The position numbers and the translations under genes are program-made. 64,000 bases of DNA from an uncultured Desulfobulbaceae bacterium (GTDB lineage: Bacteria; Desulfobacterota; Desulfobulbia; Desulfobulbales; Desulfobulbaceae). Numbering within the stretch: the first letter of the stretch is position 1; every line of letters begins with the position of its first letter. The stretch covers positions 186,001-250,000 of the forward strand of contig CAMYLK010000002.1 of NCBI GenBank assembly GCA_947259225.1, in the 5' to 3' direction. Positions 23,830 through 32,872 of the stretch are shown here, in pieces. The notes under the pieces are model-generated. The model was not told the origin of the DNA, ran no database searches, and saw only the letters and a program-made list of their open reading frames with translations.

Positions 23830-25430
23830 TGAGCACCCGCACTTTACTTATCGGCCTGGATGGAGCTACCTTTTCCATACTGGATGATCTCACGGATGAT
23901 ACCAATGGCAGGCAACCTGTAATGCCGTTTTTGGCCAAAATCTATAAAGAGGGAGTGAGAAGTAAACTGCTTTCCACTCCGAACCCTCTGACTCCCCCGG
24001 CCTGGATGTCTCTGATGACCGGAAAATCTCCGGGGAAACATGGTGTGTATGATTTTATTCGGGCTGAAGAAAGAGGTAACGATGTGTTTTTTACCCTTTA
24101 TGATGCAAGGGACAGTCTGGCGGAAACAATCTGGTCAATTGCCAGCAGACAGGGAAGGCGTGTTGCTGCACTTAATTTTCCTTTTACCGCACCTCCTCCG
24201 AAAAATCTAAACGGTTTTATGGTCCCGGGGTTCATACCCTGGAAGCACCTGCGCCGCAACACCACACCCGCCAACTTTTATGACCGGCTGAAAGAACTGC
24301 CCGGGTTCAACGCAAAGGAGCTGGCATGGGATTTCCAGCAGGAAAAACAGGCAATAAATGTTTTGTCCGATGAGGACCGTGAAAATTGGATCAGCTATCA
24401 CCTCCCCCGGGAACAACAGTGGTTCAGGATTGCCGATTTTCTTCTTGCAGAGGAAAATCCTGATCTGATGGCGGTGATGTTTGACGGGGTCGACAAGCTG
24501 CAGCATCAGGCCTGGTTGTTTATGGATCCTCAGCTGCAGCCTGAGACAATGAGCGATTATCACCAGCGTATGCGAAGTCTCTGCATGGATTACTTCAGGC
24601 AGCTTGACGGTTTCCTTGAAAATCTGGCAACGGCAGCCGGCCCGGATGTACAGCTTTTTATTGCATCCGACCATGGTTTTACGGCCACCTATGAGGTTGT
24701 GAGGATTAATGCTTTTCTTCATGAAAAAGGATATTTAAAATGGAAAGCAATGCCTGACTCCGAAGAGGCGTCAAGACGTGAGGACTCCATGTTCGCAAAT
24801 CTTGACTGGGAAAGCACCACTGCTTACTGCCGAACACCCTCGAGCAACGGCATCACTATCCGCACTTCGAAGAATCCCGGAGAGCCCGGAGTGCAACCAG
24901 AAGAATATGAATCTTTCAGGCAAAAGCTGATAAGCGACCTGAAGGAACTGAAACATCCGGATACAGGAGTGCGGATTATTACCCATATCCATAAACGGGA
25001 AGACATCTTTTCCGGGCCTGCCATGGAAGAGGCACCAGACCTTCTTCTGGTTCTGCGTGACTTCGGTTTTGTCTCAATCAAGGATAAGCAACCAGTTGTG
25101 GAGACGCGTTCAGAAACGGCAGGCACACATCATCCTGATGGGGTTTTTTTTGCAAGTGGCCCTGGTATACGAAAAGGTGATATGATAAACAGAAAGAACA
25201 TAACCGATGTCGGGGCCACTCTGCTTTACAGCCTGGGCCTGGAGATTCCGGAGGACTTTGACGGGAAGGTGATGGAAGAAATCTTTACCCCGGAGTTTCT
25301 GGTGGACAACCCGGTAATGACGACCGACCAGGCAACGAACCAGGCCAAGGACGTAGAGGGGGATGCCATGTCTGAAGAGGAAAAAGATAAGCTCATGGCA
25401 CAGTTGAAGATGCTGGGGTATATGGAATAG
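23826..25430 (+). CDS. Alkaline-phosphatase-superfamily phosphodiesterase/phosphotransferase
   Basis: 534 aa without a signal peptide. The N-terminus LIGLDGATFSILDD carries the first metal-binding Asp. TPPAWMSLMTGKSPGKHG contains the Thr expected as nucleophile in type I phosphodiesterase/nucleotide pyrophosphatase members. Further metal-site segments are MFDGVDKLQHQ, ASDHGF and GTHHPDGVFFASGPG. Such enzymes hydrolyse or transfer phosphoester groups. Within this cluster a role in processing a phosphorylated intermediate, or in moving a head group onto the lipid, is possible but unproven. The gene overlaps the ACP by 4 bases. The last 40 residues are a charged tail ending in LKMLGYME. Confidence 0.8.
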   Translation: MMSTRTLLIGLDGATFSILDDLTDDTNGRQPVMPFLAKIYKEGVRSKLLSTPNPLTPPAWMSLMTGKSPGKHGVYDFIRAEERGNDVFFTLYDARDSLAETIWSIASRQGRRVAALNFPFTAPPPKNLNGFMVPGFIPWKHLRRNTTPANFYDRLKELPGFNAKELAWDFQQEKQAINVLSDEDRENWISYHLPREQQWFRIADFLLAEENPDLMAVMFDGVDKLQHQAWLFMDPQLQPETMSDYHQRMRSLCMDYFRQLDGFLENLATAAGPDVQLFIASDHGFTATYEVVRINAFLHEKGYLKWKAMPDSEEASRREDSMFANLDWESTTAYCRTPSSNGITIRTSKNPGEPGVQPEEYESFRQKLISDLKELKHPDTGVRIITHIHKREDIFSGPAMEEAPDLLLVLRDFGFVSIKDKQPVVETRSETAGTHHPDGVFFASGPGIRKGDMINRKNITDVGATLLYSLGLEIPEDFDGKVMEEIFTPEFLVDNPVMTTDQATNQAKDVEGDAMSEEEKDKLMAQLKMLGYME

Positions 25431-25435
25431 CTGCT

Positions 25436-26503
25436 ATGCCTACCATAGGTGTCAACGATACAAGAATCAATTATATCCAGATCGACTGCGAAGGCGGCAG
25501 GAACTGTGAAGACCTTGTCATGGTTCACGGTCTGGCCACAAATCTGGCATTCTGGTATTTTCGCCATGCTCCGGAGTTCTCAAAGCGTTACCGGATCACC
25601 TTATATGATCTTCGAGGACATGGGCGATCAGGTATGCCCGACCAGGGTTATGCTCCAAAAAATATGGCCGCCGATCTCTGCCAGCTTCTTGATCATCTAG
25701 AAATAGACCAGGCACATTTTATCGGCCATTCTTTTGGGGGCGCAGTTGCATTGAATCTTGCCTGCATGGATCCGGAGCGGTGCTTGAGCCTCATGTTGAT
25801 TGATACGCACATCTCTGCAGTCCGCAGACTTCAAACAACAAAGGAATGGGAATACGGAAAAAAGATTCAACCAATCATTGACCAGTATAAACTGAATCTT
25901 GATGTAAAGGAGCCGTATTTCGGTTACAGACTGCTTTCTACCCTCGCCCAGTTGCAGAAAAAAAACGTTTCATTGTCCCAGGAGCTGGAGGACCTTATTT
26001 GCCCATTTATGGGAAAATATAGCAAGCGGACATCTGAGCAGTGGCTGAGGCTACTGAAAAAAACTGAGGCTGAGAAAGAATTGATGGGTGATGACGGGCT
26101 GTCGCTTGACAACCTGCGGAAGTTGACTTTCCCCATACTGGCCATGTACGGAGAACACTCCCAGGCTATGTCCACAGGGGAGCAACTGCTGGAAGTATGG
26201 CCACATGCTGATTTTCGCCTGATTCGAGGAGCAGGACATTTTTTCCCATTAACCCGGCCCAAAGAGTTCATGGGTAACTGCCGACAGTTCTGGAAAGGTG
26301 CACTGATCAACAAAATTCCCCGCAGGGAAGGGGATTCTGAAAAAAGACACTTCAGAAGTGACCGGTTCTATCGCAGAAATGGGAAATGGTATATATTTAC
26401 TCGAGAAGCAAACGAGGAAGGACCCTTCGCTGATCGGCAAGAAGCCAAGGAATATCTGTGGTCCAAGCTGTATTCCAGATTCGGTATAGAGGAACATGGC
26501 TAG
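25436..26503 (+). CDS. Alpha/beta hydrolase with C-terminal DUF6316-like domain
   Basis: 355 aa, cytoplasmic. The hydrolase core is clear: MVHGLATNLAFW (oxyanion hole), LYDLRGHGRSG, the elbow GHSFGG with Ser nucleophile, and a late His in GAGHFFP. After residue 300 comes a separate module of about 50 aa, SDRFYRRNGKWYIFTREANE followed by GPFADRQEAKEYL, which matches the small DUF6316 pattern (function unknown). In this cluster it is the best candidate for a type II thioesterase or for the chain-releasing enzyme, since neither synthase ends in a thioesterase domain. It starts 5 bases after the previous stop and overlaps the next gene by 8 bases. Confidence 0.8.
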   Translation: MPTIGVNDTRINYIQIDCEGGRNCEDLVMVHGLATNLAFWYFRHAPEFSKRYRITLYDLRGHGRSGMPDQGYAPKNMAADLCQLLDHLEIDQAHFIGHSFGGAVALNLACMDPERCLSLMLIDTHISAVRRLQTTKEWEYGKKIQPIIDQYKLNLDVKEPYFGYRLLSTLAQLQKKNVSLSQELEDLICPFMGKYSKRTSEQWLRLLKKTEAEKELMGDDGLSLDNLRKLTFPILAMYGEHSQAMSTGEQLLEVWPHADFRLIRGAGHFFPLTRPKEFMGNCRQFWKGALINKIPRREGDSEKRHFRSDRFYRRNGKWYIFTREANEEGPFADRQEAKEYLWSKLYSRFGIEEHG

Positions 26504-27959
26504 TGGCCTCATCAACAAGATAGGCATTCCGCGCGGATTTTCACAAAAGGATTTTAACCTGGTTGCCTACGGCGGGTTTGGCGATGGTCTGAATAACTAT
26601 GCCCATTCAATGGCCTGGTTTAATGATCATCTCTATGTTGCTACCACCCGCGGTAATTTTCCTTTGATGAAAAAACGGCTCCCCATTGGCATGGATCCCT
26701 GGCCTGTGGAGTGCCCGGAGGATCCCTTTGAACTAGATTTGCGTGCTGAAATCTGGCGTTACAATCCTCGTATTGATGAGTGGACAAGAGTCTATAAGGC
26801 CCCGGTAATTACTGGAAGTCACGGCAAGCCGATCCCCAGGGAACTTGGCTACCGCGGTATGCTTGTGTATCAGGCGGATGAAAATGATGTACCGGCCCTT
26901 TTTGTCAGCACCTGGTCCCCGGCTAAAGGACCGGGTCCACTGCTTTTGAGGTCTGAGGACGGCAAAAACTTTAAGCCGACATGCGAGCCCGGATTGATAG
27001 GGTTGCCTGTTACAACGATACGCACCCTGACCCAGTTCAACGGGCGGCTATATACAACGCCTGCCGGTTCTCGGGGCGGGAACCCGAATGTTTCTTCACA
27101 TTCCGTCGTCTACGAAAGCAGGGATCCGGCTGCGGGTCAATGGGAGCCTGTAAGCGACTTTGGGTTCGGCGATCCCGGCAATAAGACAATATTCGAAATG
27201 TGTGGTTTCGGAGAGCATCTCTATGTGGGCACATTTAACCTTGAGGGGTATCAGATATGGCGTTCTACGGTGGAAGGCATTCCCCCCTATCACTGGGAAA
27301 AGGTTATCGATTGCGGTGCCTACAGGGGACAGTATAATCAGTGCGTTCTCAGTATGTATCCTTTCAAGGGGTCTCTTTATGTCGGCAGCGCCATCCAGGG
27401 TGGAGGCATAGACCGGCAGAATAAAATAGGCCCGGCACCACCGGAACTGATACGTATTTTTCCTGACGGACAGTGGGATTTAATTGTCGGTGAGTATCGA
27501 CAGACACCCGACGGTGATAAAATACCCCTGTCAGGCTATCTGCCAGGATTCGACAATTTTTTCAACGGCTACTTCTGGCGTATGTGCGAGCATAACGGCT
27601 GGCTGTACCTTTCCACCTTTGACTGGAGCAGCGCGCTTGGATATGCACAGAGGTCAACATGGCCGGAACCCTTTGCCAACATCATCAATCACCTTGGTGA
27701 ACAGTTTATTCTGGAAGAGCAATCAGGTTTTGACCTTTACAGGAGTTATGACGGCGAGAACTGGGTACCGGTAACAACCAATGGAATGGGTAATCCCTAC
27801 AACATAGGCCTGAGAACCATGTCTTCAACTCCGTACGGATTTTTTTTCGGCACTGCCAATCCGTTTGGTCCCAAAATTATACCTATAAATGGAGACAAGT
27901 ATATTCATAATGCCCGTGGCGGCTGCGAAGTGTTTTTTGCGCCGAACCACGGAAAATGA
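26496..27959 (+). CDS. Beta-propeller-like protein of unknown function
   Basis: 487 aa. Repeating short motifs spaced through the protein (HLYVATTRGN, RLYTTPAG, HLYVGTFN, SLYVGSAI, WLYLSTFD) are typical blades of a sialidase/Kelch-like beta-propeller. There is no signal peptide or membrane segment, so it is probably cytoplasmic, unlike most such propellers. The gene overlaps the hydrolase stop by 8 bases, with GAGGA before its ATG, so it is translated as part of the cluster. I know no enzyme family that it clearly fits. It might be a scaffold for the giant synthases or a glycan/lipid-modifying enzyme. A 90-base gap with a CAGGCACGTGCCTG palindrome (27961-27974) follows. Confidence 0.7.
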   Translation: MASGLINKIGIPRGFSQKDFNLVAYGGFGDGLNNYAHSMAWFNDHLYVATTRGNFPLMKKRLPIGMDPWPVECPEDPFELDLRAEIWRYNPRIDEWTRVYKAPVITGSHGKPIPRELGYRGMLVYQADENDVPALFVSTWSPAKGPGPLLLRSEDGKNFKPTCEPGLIGLPVTTIRTLTQFNGRLYTTPAGSRGGNPNVSSHSVVYESRDPAAGQWEPVSDFGFGDPGNKTIFEMCGFGEHLYVGTFNLEGYQIWRSTVEGIPPYHWEKVIDCGAYRGQYNQCVLSMYPFKGSLYVGSAIQGGGIDRQNKIGPAPPELIRIFPDGQWDLIVGEYRQTPDGDKIPLSGYLPGFDNFFNGYFWRMCEHNGWLYLSTFDWSSALGYAQRSTWPEPFANIINHLGEQFILEEQSGFDLYRSYDGENWVPVTTNGMGNPYNIGLRTMSSTPYGFFFGTANPFGPKIIPINGDKYIHNARGGCEVFFAPNHGK

Positions 27960-28049
27960 ACAGGCACGTGCCTGGGCATATTAATTTTTTCTGGTCATAA
28001 CCGGGACATCCGGACCTGGAAATTTCTTATTAGGACAGGAGAGTAAAAA

Positions 28050-30485
28050 GTGAGTCAAAAAGCCCAAAAAGTTGCGATTCCAGCTTTATTACGAAAAAAA
28101 ATGTTGGCTTTCCGTGTTGGGCAGGGACAAGAGCAGCACTATATAGTTGAAGATCATGTACTCGGACAGACTATCAAACTGGAGCCCTGGCAATTTTTTA
28201 TTTTAGAAGTTTTGCCGGGATGTGAGGATTTTACCCAACTCGCCTCTGTGTTTGAGGATCGATTTGGGCACGAAGTTACAGACAACGAGGTGGAGGCGTT
28301 CTTCGGTTTCGTCACTGAAAAGAAGCTATTTGGACCTGCGGCTGCCAAACACCCCTTGGTGGAGGCCTTTGCCGAAAAAAGAGAATCACGCGAGTGGACT
28401 TCATCAGCGACAAATTCTGAGAAACCGTCAGCAACAAAGCCTGAGGAGCCAAAGAAAAAAACAGAATCCGCTGCCGCAGTCGACACTGATGACCAGCCAT
28501 TGCCAGCCGGGATTCGTGATGCCCTGGGCCTTGATGACACCATGCACAGGAGAGGCTGGAAACTTTTCAACCCTACCAGGTTTATAAAGTTTGTTCAGCC
28601 ACTGCTGAAACCTTTCAGGCATACAGTTTATTTGCTGCCGATACTTTTTCTTGCCGCACTGTTCATATCGTTCCGTAACAGCCACATTATTGAAGAGGAT
28701 CTCGCAAGATTACTTGAAAGCATGTCTTTCATCACGCATGCACTGATCAGCATGGTTACTGTAAACCTTGCTGTTACGATGGTTACTGCCCTTGTTGCCC
28801 ATACCTATCGCGCTACAGTCAGCGGATTTTGTATTGTCTTTTACCTTGGTTTCTTCCCCCGTTTTATGGTTCGTATCGGCCATGTTAGGCAGTTATCACG
28901 ACGTGAAAGGATATGGCTGCATGCATCCCCCCTACTGATGCGGCTTGCGCTTTTCAGCTTTGGAATACTTCTCTGGTATAACACAAGACATGCATATGAC
29001 TTCCTGGCAACCCTCGGCCTGGCCGTGGCATTAGCAAGTGCAATTTCATTTATTCTAACGATTAACCCACTGGTAAAAAGCAGCGGCTATCACCTTGTCG
29101 CCGCTCTACTGAATGAACCCCATCTTCGAGGAAAATCATATAGAGCACTGATCAATAAATTTCGTGGCAATGTCTACCAAAAAGCTGATGATACGGTGCT
29201 TGCGGCATACGCCCTTGCATCGCTGCTCTTTATGCTCGCTGTATTTACCGGGGTAATCTTTGTTCTTGGCAGGTTTCTGAAAATACACCTTGGCGGTGCC
29301 GGTGTTTTGTTGATCATCATACTCGCTGTCATTCTAATCACCCGGATGGTCGAAAAATTCAAAAGGATCATTCAACTTTATGAGCGATCAGTTCAATTCG
29401 AACGTTGGCGAAATCGCACGCTGCCAAAAGTTGAAGATAATGTTGTCACCCAAAAGAAACCAAGAAGCTTTCAATCCTATGCAGGGCGGGCACTGCCCTT
29501 CATTTTACTTGTGCTTCTCTTTGTGCCTTATAAATATGAACCCGGAGGAAGTTTTGTTATCCTTCCTGAGCAGCAGCAGGAAATTACTGCTGAACTTTCC
29601 GGCATCTTAGAAGAAATCAACTTCGATGGTGGCGAGGTTCTTAAAAAAGGGACTGAAATAGGGCGGCTGTCCCACAGTGAGCATCTGGCGCAGTTAAAAA
29701 TTTACGATGCAAGGATGCTGGAACAACAGGCAGTGATAAACGAGTTGAACTCCCGACCCAAACTCGAGGAGGTCCAGCTGGCAGAGCGTACCCTGGAAGT
29801 CGAAAAGAGGCGCGCTAAATTCAGTAAGGCAAAACTCGAACGGCTTGAGAAACTTTATGAAGAAAAAACAATTTCTTTTGAAGATCTGGACGATGCACAG
29901 CGAGAATATGAGGTCGACCTTGAACAGGTTGAGGAAAAACGTGCCAATCTCGAATTGACTAAACTTGGGGCAACGCCTGATGAGATTGCAGCAGCCGAAG
30001 CTAAGCTCCTAAGCTACAAGGAGCAGCACGATTTTTATCAGGAAAAGATAGATCAGTCGATTTTTCATATGCCCTTTGACGGAAAACTCGTCACCATGCA
30101 TCTGAAACAGAAAGTCGGCAGTTATCTTGACAAGGGCGACACTTTAGCCATGGTAGAAAATACGAGTCAGGTCATTGCTGAAATCGATATTCCTGAACCA
30201 GATATTGGCTATATTGAAAACTCCGCTGAAGTCAGAGGCCGTGCCCACGCCTATTACAATGAGGATTTTAAAGGTATAGTCACCGCTATTGACTCCAATG
30301 TCACGGAAAAGAAATCCGGTAAGGTTGTTAAGGTCGTAACTTTACTTGACAATAACAATGGCCGTTTGCAATCCGGAATGACCGGATATGCAAAAATCAG
30401 CAGTGAGACCCTACCGTTATGGAAGGTACTCTCATTGGCAATAATCCGTTTCATCAAAGTCGAGGTATGGTCATGGCTTCCCTGA
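28050..30485 (+). CDS. PqqD-like / degenerate M50 membrane / HlyD adaptor fusion
   Basis: 811 aa from GTG 28050 (AGGAGA site). Residues 15-95 resemble a PqqD-type domain (DHVLGQTIKLEPWQFFILE). After a charged linker come several membrane helices (about 190-470) arranged like an M50 site-2 protease. However, the expected HExxH reads VAHTY (His251 kept, Glu missing), and the NPLxxxDGY motif reads NPLVKSSGYH (339-347, Asp missing), so proteolysis is unlikely. The C-terminal third, after a helix near 490, is an HlyD-type adaptor: lipoyl-like half, long coiled coil (about 560-650), second barrel. This suggests a membrane-fusion export component for the cluster's product. The outer-membrane factor at 33846 could be its partner. 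Confidence 0.8.
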   Translation: MSQKAQKVAIPALLRKKMLAFRVGQGQEQHYIVEDHVLGQTIKLEPWQFFILEVLPGCEDFTQLASVFEDRFGHEVTDNEVEAFFGFVTEKKLFGPAAAKHPLVEAFAEKRESREWTSSATNSEKPSATKPEEPKKKTESAAAVDTDDQPLPAGIRDALGLDDTMHRRGWKLFNPTRFIKFVQPLLKPFRHTVYLLPILFLAALFISFRNSHIIEEDLARLLESMSFITHALISMVTVNLAVTMVTALVAHTYRATVSGFCIVFYLGFFPRFMVRIGHVRQLSRRERIWLHASPLLMRLALFSFGILLWYNTRHAYDFLATLGLAVALASAISFILTINPLVKSSGYHLVAALLNEPHLRGKSYRALINKFRGNVYQKADDTVLAAYALASLLFMLAVFTGVIFVLGRFLKIHLGGAGVLLIIILAVILITRMVEKFKRIIQLYERSVQFERWRNRTLPKVEDNVVTQKKPRSFQSYAGRALPFILLVLLFVPYKYEPGGSFVILPEQQQEITAELSGILEEINFDGGEVLKKGTEIGRLSHSEHLAQLKIYDARMLEQQAVINELNSRPKLEEVQLAERTLEVEKRRAKFSKAKLERLEKLYEEKTISFEDLDDAQREYEVDLEQVEEKRANLELTKLGATPDEIAAAEAKLLSYKEQHDFYQEKIDQSIFHMPFDGKLVTMHLKQKVGSYLDKGDTLAMVENTSQVIAEIDIPEPDIGYIENSAEVRGRAHAYYNEDFKGIVTAIDSNVTEKKSGKVVKVVTLLDNNNGRLQSGMTGYAKISSETLPLWKVLSLAIIRFIKVEVWSWLP

Positions 30486-30581
30486 TCTTGATATTCATAC
30501 GAGCAAAGAAACAAGGGGATCTGGATTAAAATTGTAAGTTTTGTCATTATTACCATCAGTTAAGATATACAGGAGTTTTTT

Positions 30582-31403
30582 GTGAAAAATCATATCGTTT
30601 TCATAATTATGGATAGTTGCAGGCTTGATACATTCAATGCGGCAAAAACACCGAATATAGACCGGATTGGCGAGGTTGAAAAACGATACACCTATGCCTC
30701 ATGGACTGCACCGTCGCACTATGCTTTTACTATGGGTATGATGCCGCACACCAATCCTACCCATGTTTTTGCTTCTGAGGTCTACAAAGAGGAGTTTGTC
30801 CTGTGGACCGACCGCACCGGATGCAAGGATATTGCATTCAGAGATTTTTTGCCGGAGTTGTCACTGCCCAAGGTTCTGGCCAAACTGGGCTACCGTACGG
30901 TTGCCAGGGTCTCAATGCCGGTGCTCAATCAGTTCACCCTTATAAGCAAACATTTTGATGACTACAAACTCATGGAGAACCACAACGACTTTGCCGGAAT
31001 GGTTGAAGAGATGACCTTTCCGGAGAACCAGCCCCATTATTATTTTTTAAACCTCGGCGAAACCCATTATCCATACATGCTGACCGATGAAGATCTACCT
31101 GTAATTTCCGGTGTGCACGGTGTCTTCAAGGCACTTGGCGGGGAAAAAAAGAAGAACACAGCAAAGTCAGATGATTTCTTTGACCAGAAGCTCATGAAAA
31201 GACTTCATAATCAGCAGATTCACTGTGTGGAATATATTGACGGCCTTATTGGAAATCTTTTTGAACAGGCCCCGGCCAACACCTGTTTTATAGTCACCTC
31301 AGACCATGGAGAGCTATTCGGTGAAGACGGTTTTTTCGGCCACGGGCCCGTTATGCATGAAAAATGTTTTGAAGTGCCATATGTCGAAGGATTCGTAAAA
31401 TAA
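30582..31403 (+). CDS. Short sulfatase/phosphoesterase-like protein (alkaline phosphatase superfamily)
   Basis: 273 aa from GTG 30582 (CAGGAG site), no signal peptide. Metal-site segments IIMDSCRLDTF and TSDHGELFGEDGFFGHGP are those of the sulfatase branch. The position of the usual C/S-x-P-S-R nucleophile motif reads TAPSHY, so a formylglycine-type sulfatase is unlikely, and a Thr nucleophile as in phosphodiesterases is possible. The length is about half that of classical sulfatases, lacking the C-terminal subdomain. Its position next to a sulfotransferase suggests a joint role in adding or removing an anionic head group. The reaction itself is not known. Confidence 0.75.
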   Translation: MKNHIVFIIMDSCRLDTFNAAKTPNIDRIGEVEKRYTYASWTAPSHYAFTMGMMPHTNPTHVFASEVYKEEFVLWTDRTGCKDIAFRDFLPELSLPKVLAKLGYRTVARVSMPVLNQFTLISKHFDDYKLMENHNDFAGMVEEMTFPENQPHYYFLNLGETHYPYMLTDEDLPVISGVHGVFKALGGEKKKNTAKSDDFFDQKLMKRLHNQQIHCVEYIDGLIGNLFEQAPANTCFIVTSDHGELFGEDGFFGHGPVMHEKCFEVPYVEGFVK

Positions 31404-31426
31404 CCATTTGTCGACACTGAAAAATT

Positions 31427-32335
31427 ATGGCTACTCCTCTGTTTTTACTGGCCCCGCCAAGATCTTATACATCTCTGATCAACGCCATGGTCGGGCAACA
31501 TCCTCAGGCCTTCGGACTCCCGGAGCTGAACCTGTTCAATATAAAAAAGATCAAGGATCTCTGGCGGCCTGTTTCCCATGAAATAGGAGGTGACAGTAAC
31601 CGCAGGCACGGTCTGCTCAGAACAGTGGCGGAAGTGTATGCAGGAGAACAAACACCCGCCACTATTACCATGGCCCTGCATTGGGCCGCGGTCAGAGAAG
31701 ACATGCCTACGGAAGATGTTTATCATGAACTTGTGGATAAAATCGACCCTCTCATCACTGTTGAAAAAAGTCCTGCTTATACGATATCCATGAAACGTCT
31801 GACCCGCATTTTCGAAACTTTTCCCGATGCCCGTTTTATTCACCTTGTTCGTCATCCCATTCCGCAGAGCAAATCAGTAAAGAACCTGAACGATGGTATT
31901 TTTGCATTTTTCTTTAACGCATTTGAATTTGAGGACAATCGGCTCATTGTTGACCCACAGATTATCTGGCATGATATCAATATCAACATTCTCAACTTTT
32001 TGGATATGGTGCCAATGGATCAGCAGATTCGCATGAGAGGAGAAGATTTCATGGAATATCCGGAGGAGAACCTGGCAGTCATCTGCCGCTGGCTTAAAAT
32101 CAGGGATGATGATGAAGCTATAGAGTTGATGCTGCACCCCGAACAGTCTCCTTTCGCTTGTTTCGGGCCAATCAATGCCCTTTTTGGTAACGATCCAAAT
32201 TTTCTTCGGGGTCCTGTCTTTCGCAGGCATTCACCCAATGTGCCAACCCTTGACGAGCCGCTGCCCTGGCGGAGCGATGGTAAAGGACTGCGTTCTGAAG
32301 TTGTTGAACTTGCACAAGAATTCGGGTACATGTAA
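31427..32335 (+). CDS. PAPS-dependent sulfotransferase-like protein
   Basis: 302 aa, cytoplasmic. The N-terminus FLLAPPRSYTSLINAMVG is the 5'-phosphosulfate-binding loop (usually PRSGTT; here PRSYTS), and RFIHLVRHPIPQSKS is the 3'-phosphate-binding segment with its Arg and Ser. Glu/Lys in VEKSPAY match the segment carrying the catalytic region of the family. These enzymes move sulfate from PAPS to hydroxyl or amine groups. In this cluster the acceptor could be a hydroxylated lipid or polyketide made by the synthases, giving a sulfated amphiphile. It follows the sulfatase-like gene by 23 bases and precedes the unknown 32365 gene by 29. Confidence 0.8.
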   Translation: MATPLFLLAPPRSYTSLINAMVGQHPQAFGLPELNLFNIKKIKDLWRPVSHEIGGDSNRRHGLLRTVAEVYAGEQTPATITMALHWAAVREDMPTEDVYHELVDKIDPLITVEKSPAYTISMKRLTRIFETFPDARFIHLVRHPIPQSKSVKNLNDGIFAFFFNAFEFEDNRLIVDPQIIWHDININILNFLDMVPMDQQIRMRGEDFMEYPEENLAVICRWLKIRDDDEAIELMLHPEQSPFACFGPINALFGNDPNFLRGPVFRRHSPNVPTLDEPLPWRSDGKGLRSEVVELAQEFGYM

Positions 32336-32364
32336 AGAATGCAATTCATAAATGGAGCAACAAT

Positions 32365-32796
32365 ATGAGTGACTCATCCGACAAAAACGAACCGATTTTA
32401 GAAGCGGAAGACAGAAAAAAAATCAGTATCATCGATACAGAACCTAAAGACCTGAAGGAAGCACTCAAGGTACTCACTCCTCAGCAACAGGCATTGCGCG
32501 AAGCGGCAATTAGAAAATTCAAGGTAAACAAGGTCAAAGGGTTTATTGCACAGCAGGTCAAAAACCTCAACCCCAACCGGCAGATTGGCGATTCTATCCG
32601 TTTCCTTTTTGACAAGTACGGAAATCCTCCGGAGAATCTGCCCCTTGAGGACATTATTACAGAACGAAAAAATATTGAAGCCCAGATTCGCTGGCTTGAA
32701 GCCATCTGTTTCGAACTGCGTAACAATCTCAGCAAAATCAAGGAGATTGAAGACCATGCTCTTGACTTGCTGGAACATGGAGCCGGTAAAGAATAA
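32365..32796 (+). CDS. Hypothetical helical protein at the end of the synthase cluster
   Basis: 143 aa, not recognised. It is hydrophilic, without signal or membrane segment, and rich in Lys/Glu. The pattern suggests mostly alpha-helix, with a likely coiled coil near the C-terminus (ERKNIEAQIRWLEAICFELR). It starts 29 bases after the sulfotransferase and in the same direction, so it is probably co-transcribed. No catalytic motif is visible, and it may be a structural or regulatory partner of one of the cluster enzymes. Confidence 0.6.
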   Translation: MSDSSDKNEPILEAEDRKKISIIDTEPKDLKEALKVLTPQQQALREAAIRKFKVNKVKGFIAQQVKNLNPNRQIGDSIRFLFDKYGNPPENLPLEDIITERKNIEAQIRWLEAICFELRNNLSKIKEIEDHALDLLEHGAGKE

Positions 32797-32872
32797 TTTT
32801 CAGTCGTGTATACTGGCGACAGCCGATCAGCGGTGTTAATAAATATTGAAAAAATGAAGGAAACAGCTTGAT

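Noticed and set aside
27961-27974. CAGGCACGTGCCTG palindrome as a terminator
   Set aside because: The 14-base palindrome has no loop space and no adjacent T-run, so it is not a convincing intrinsic terminator.
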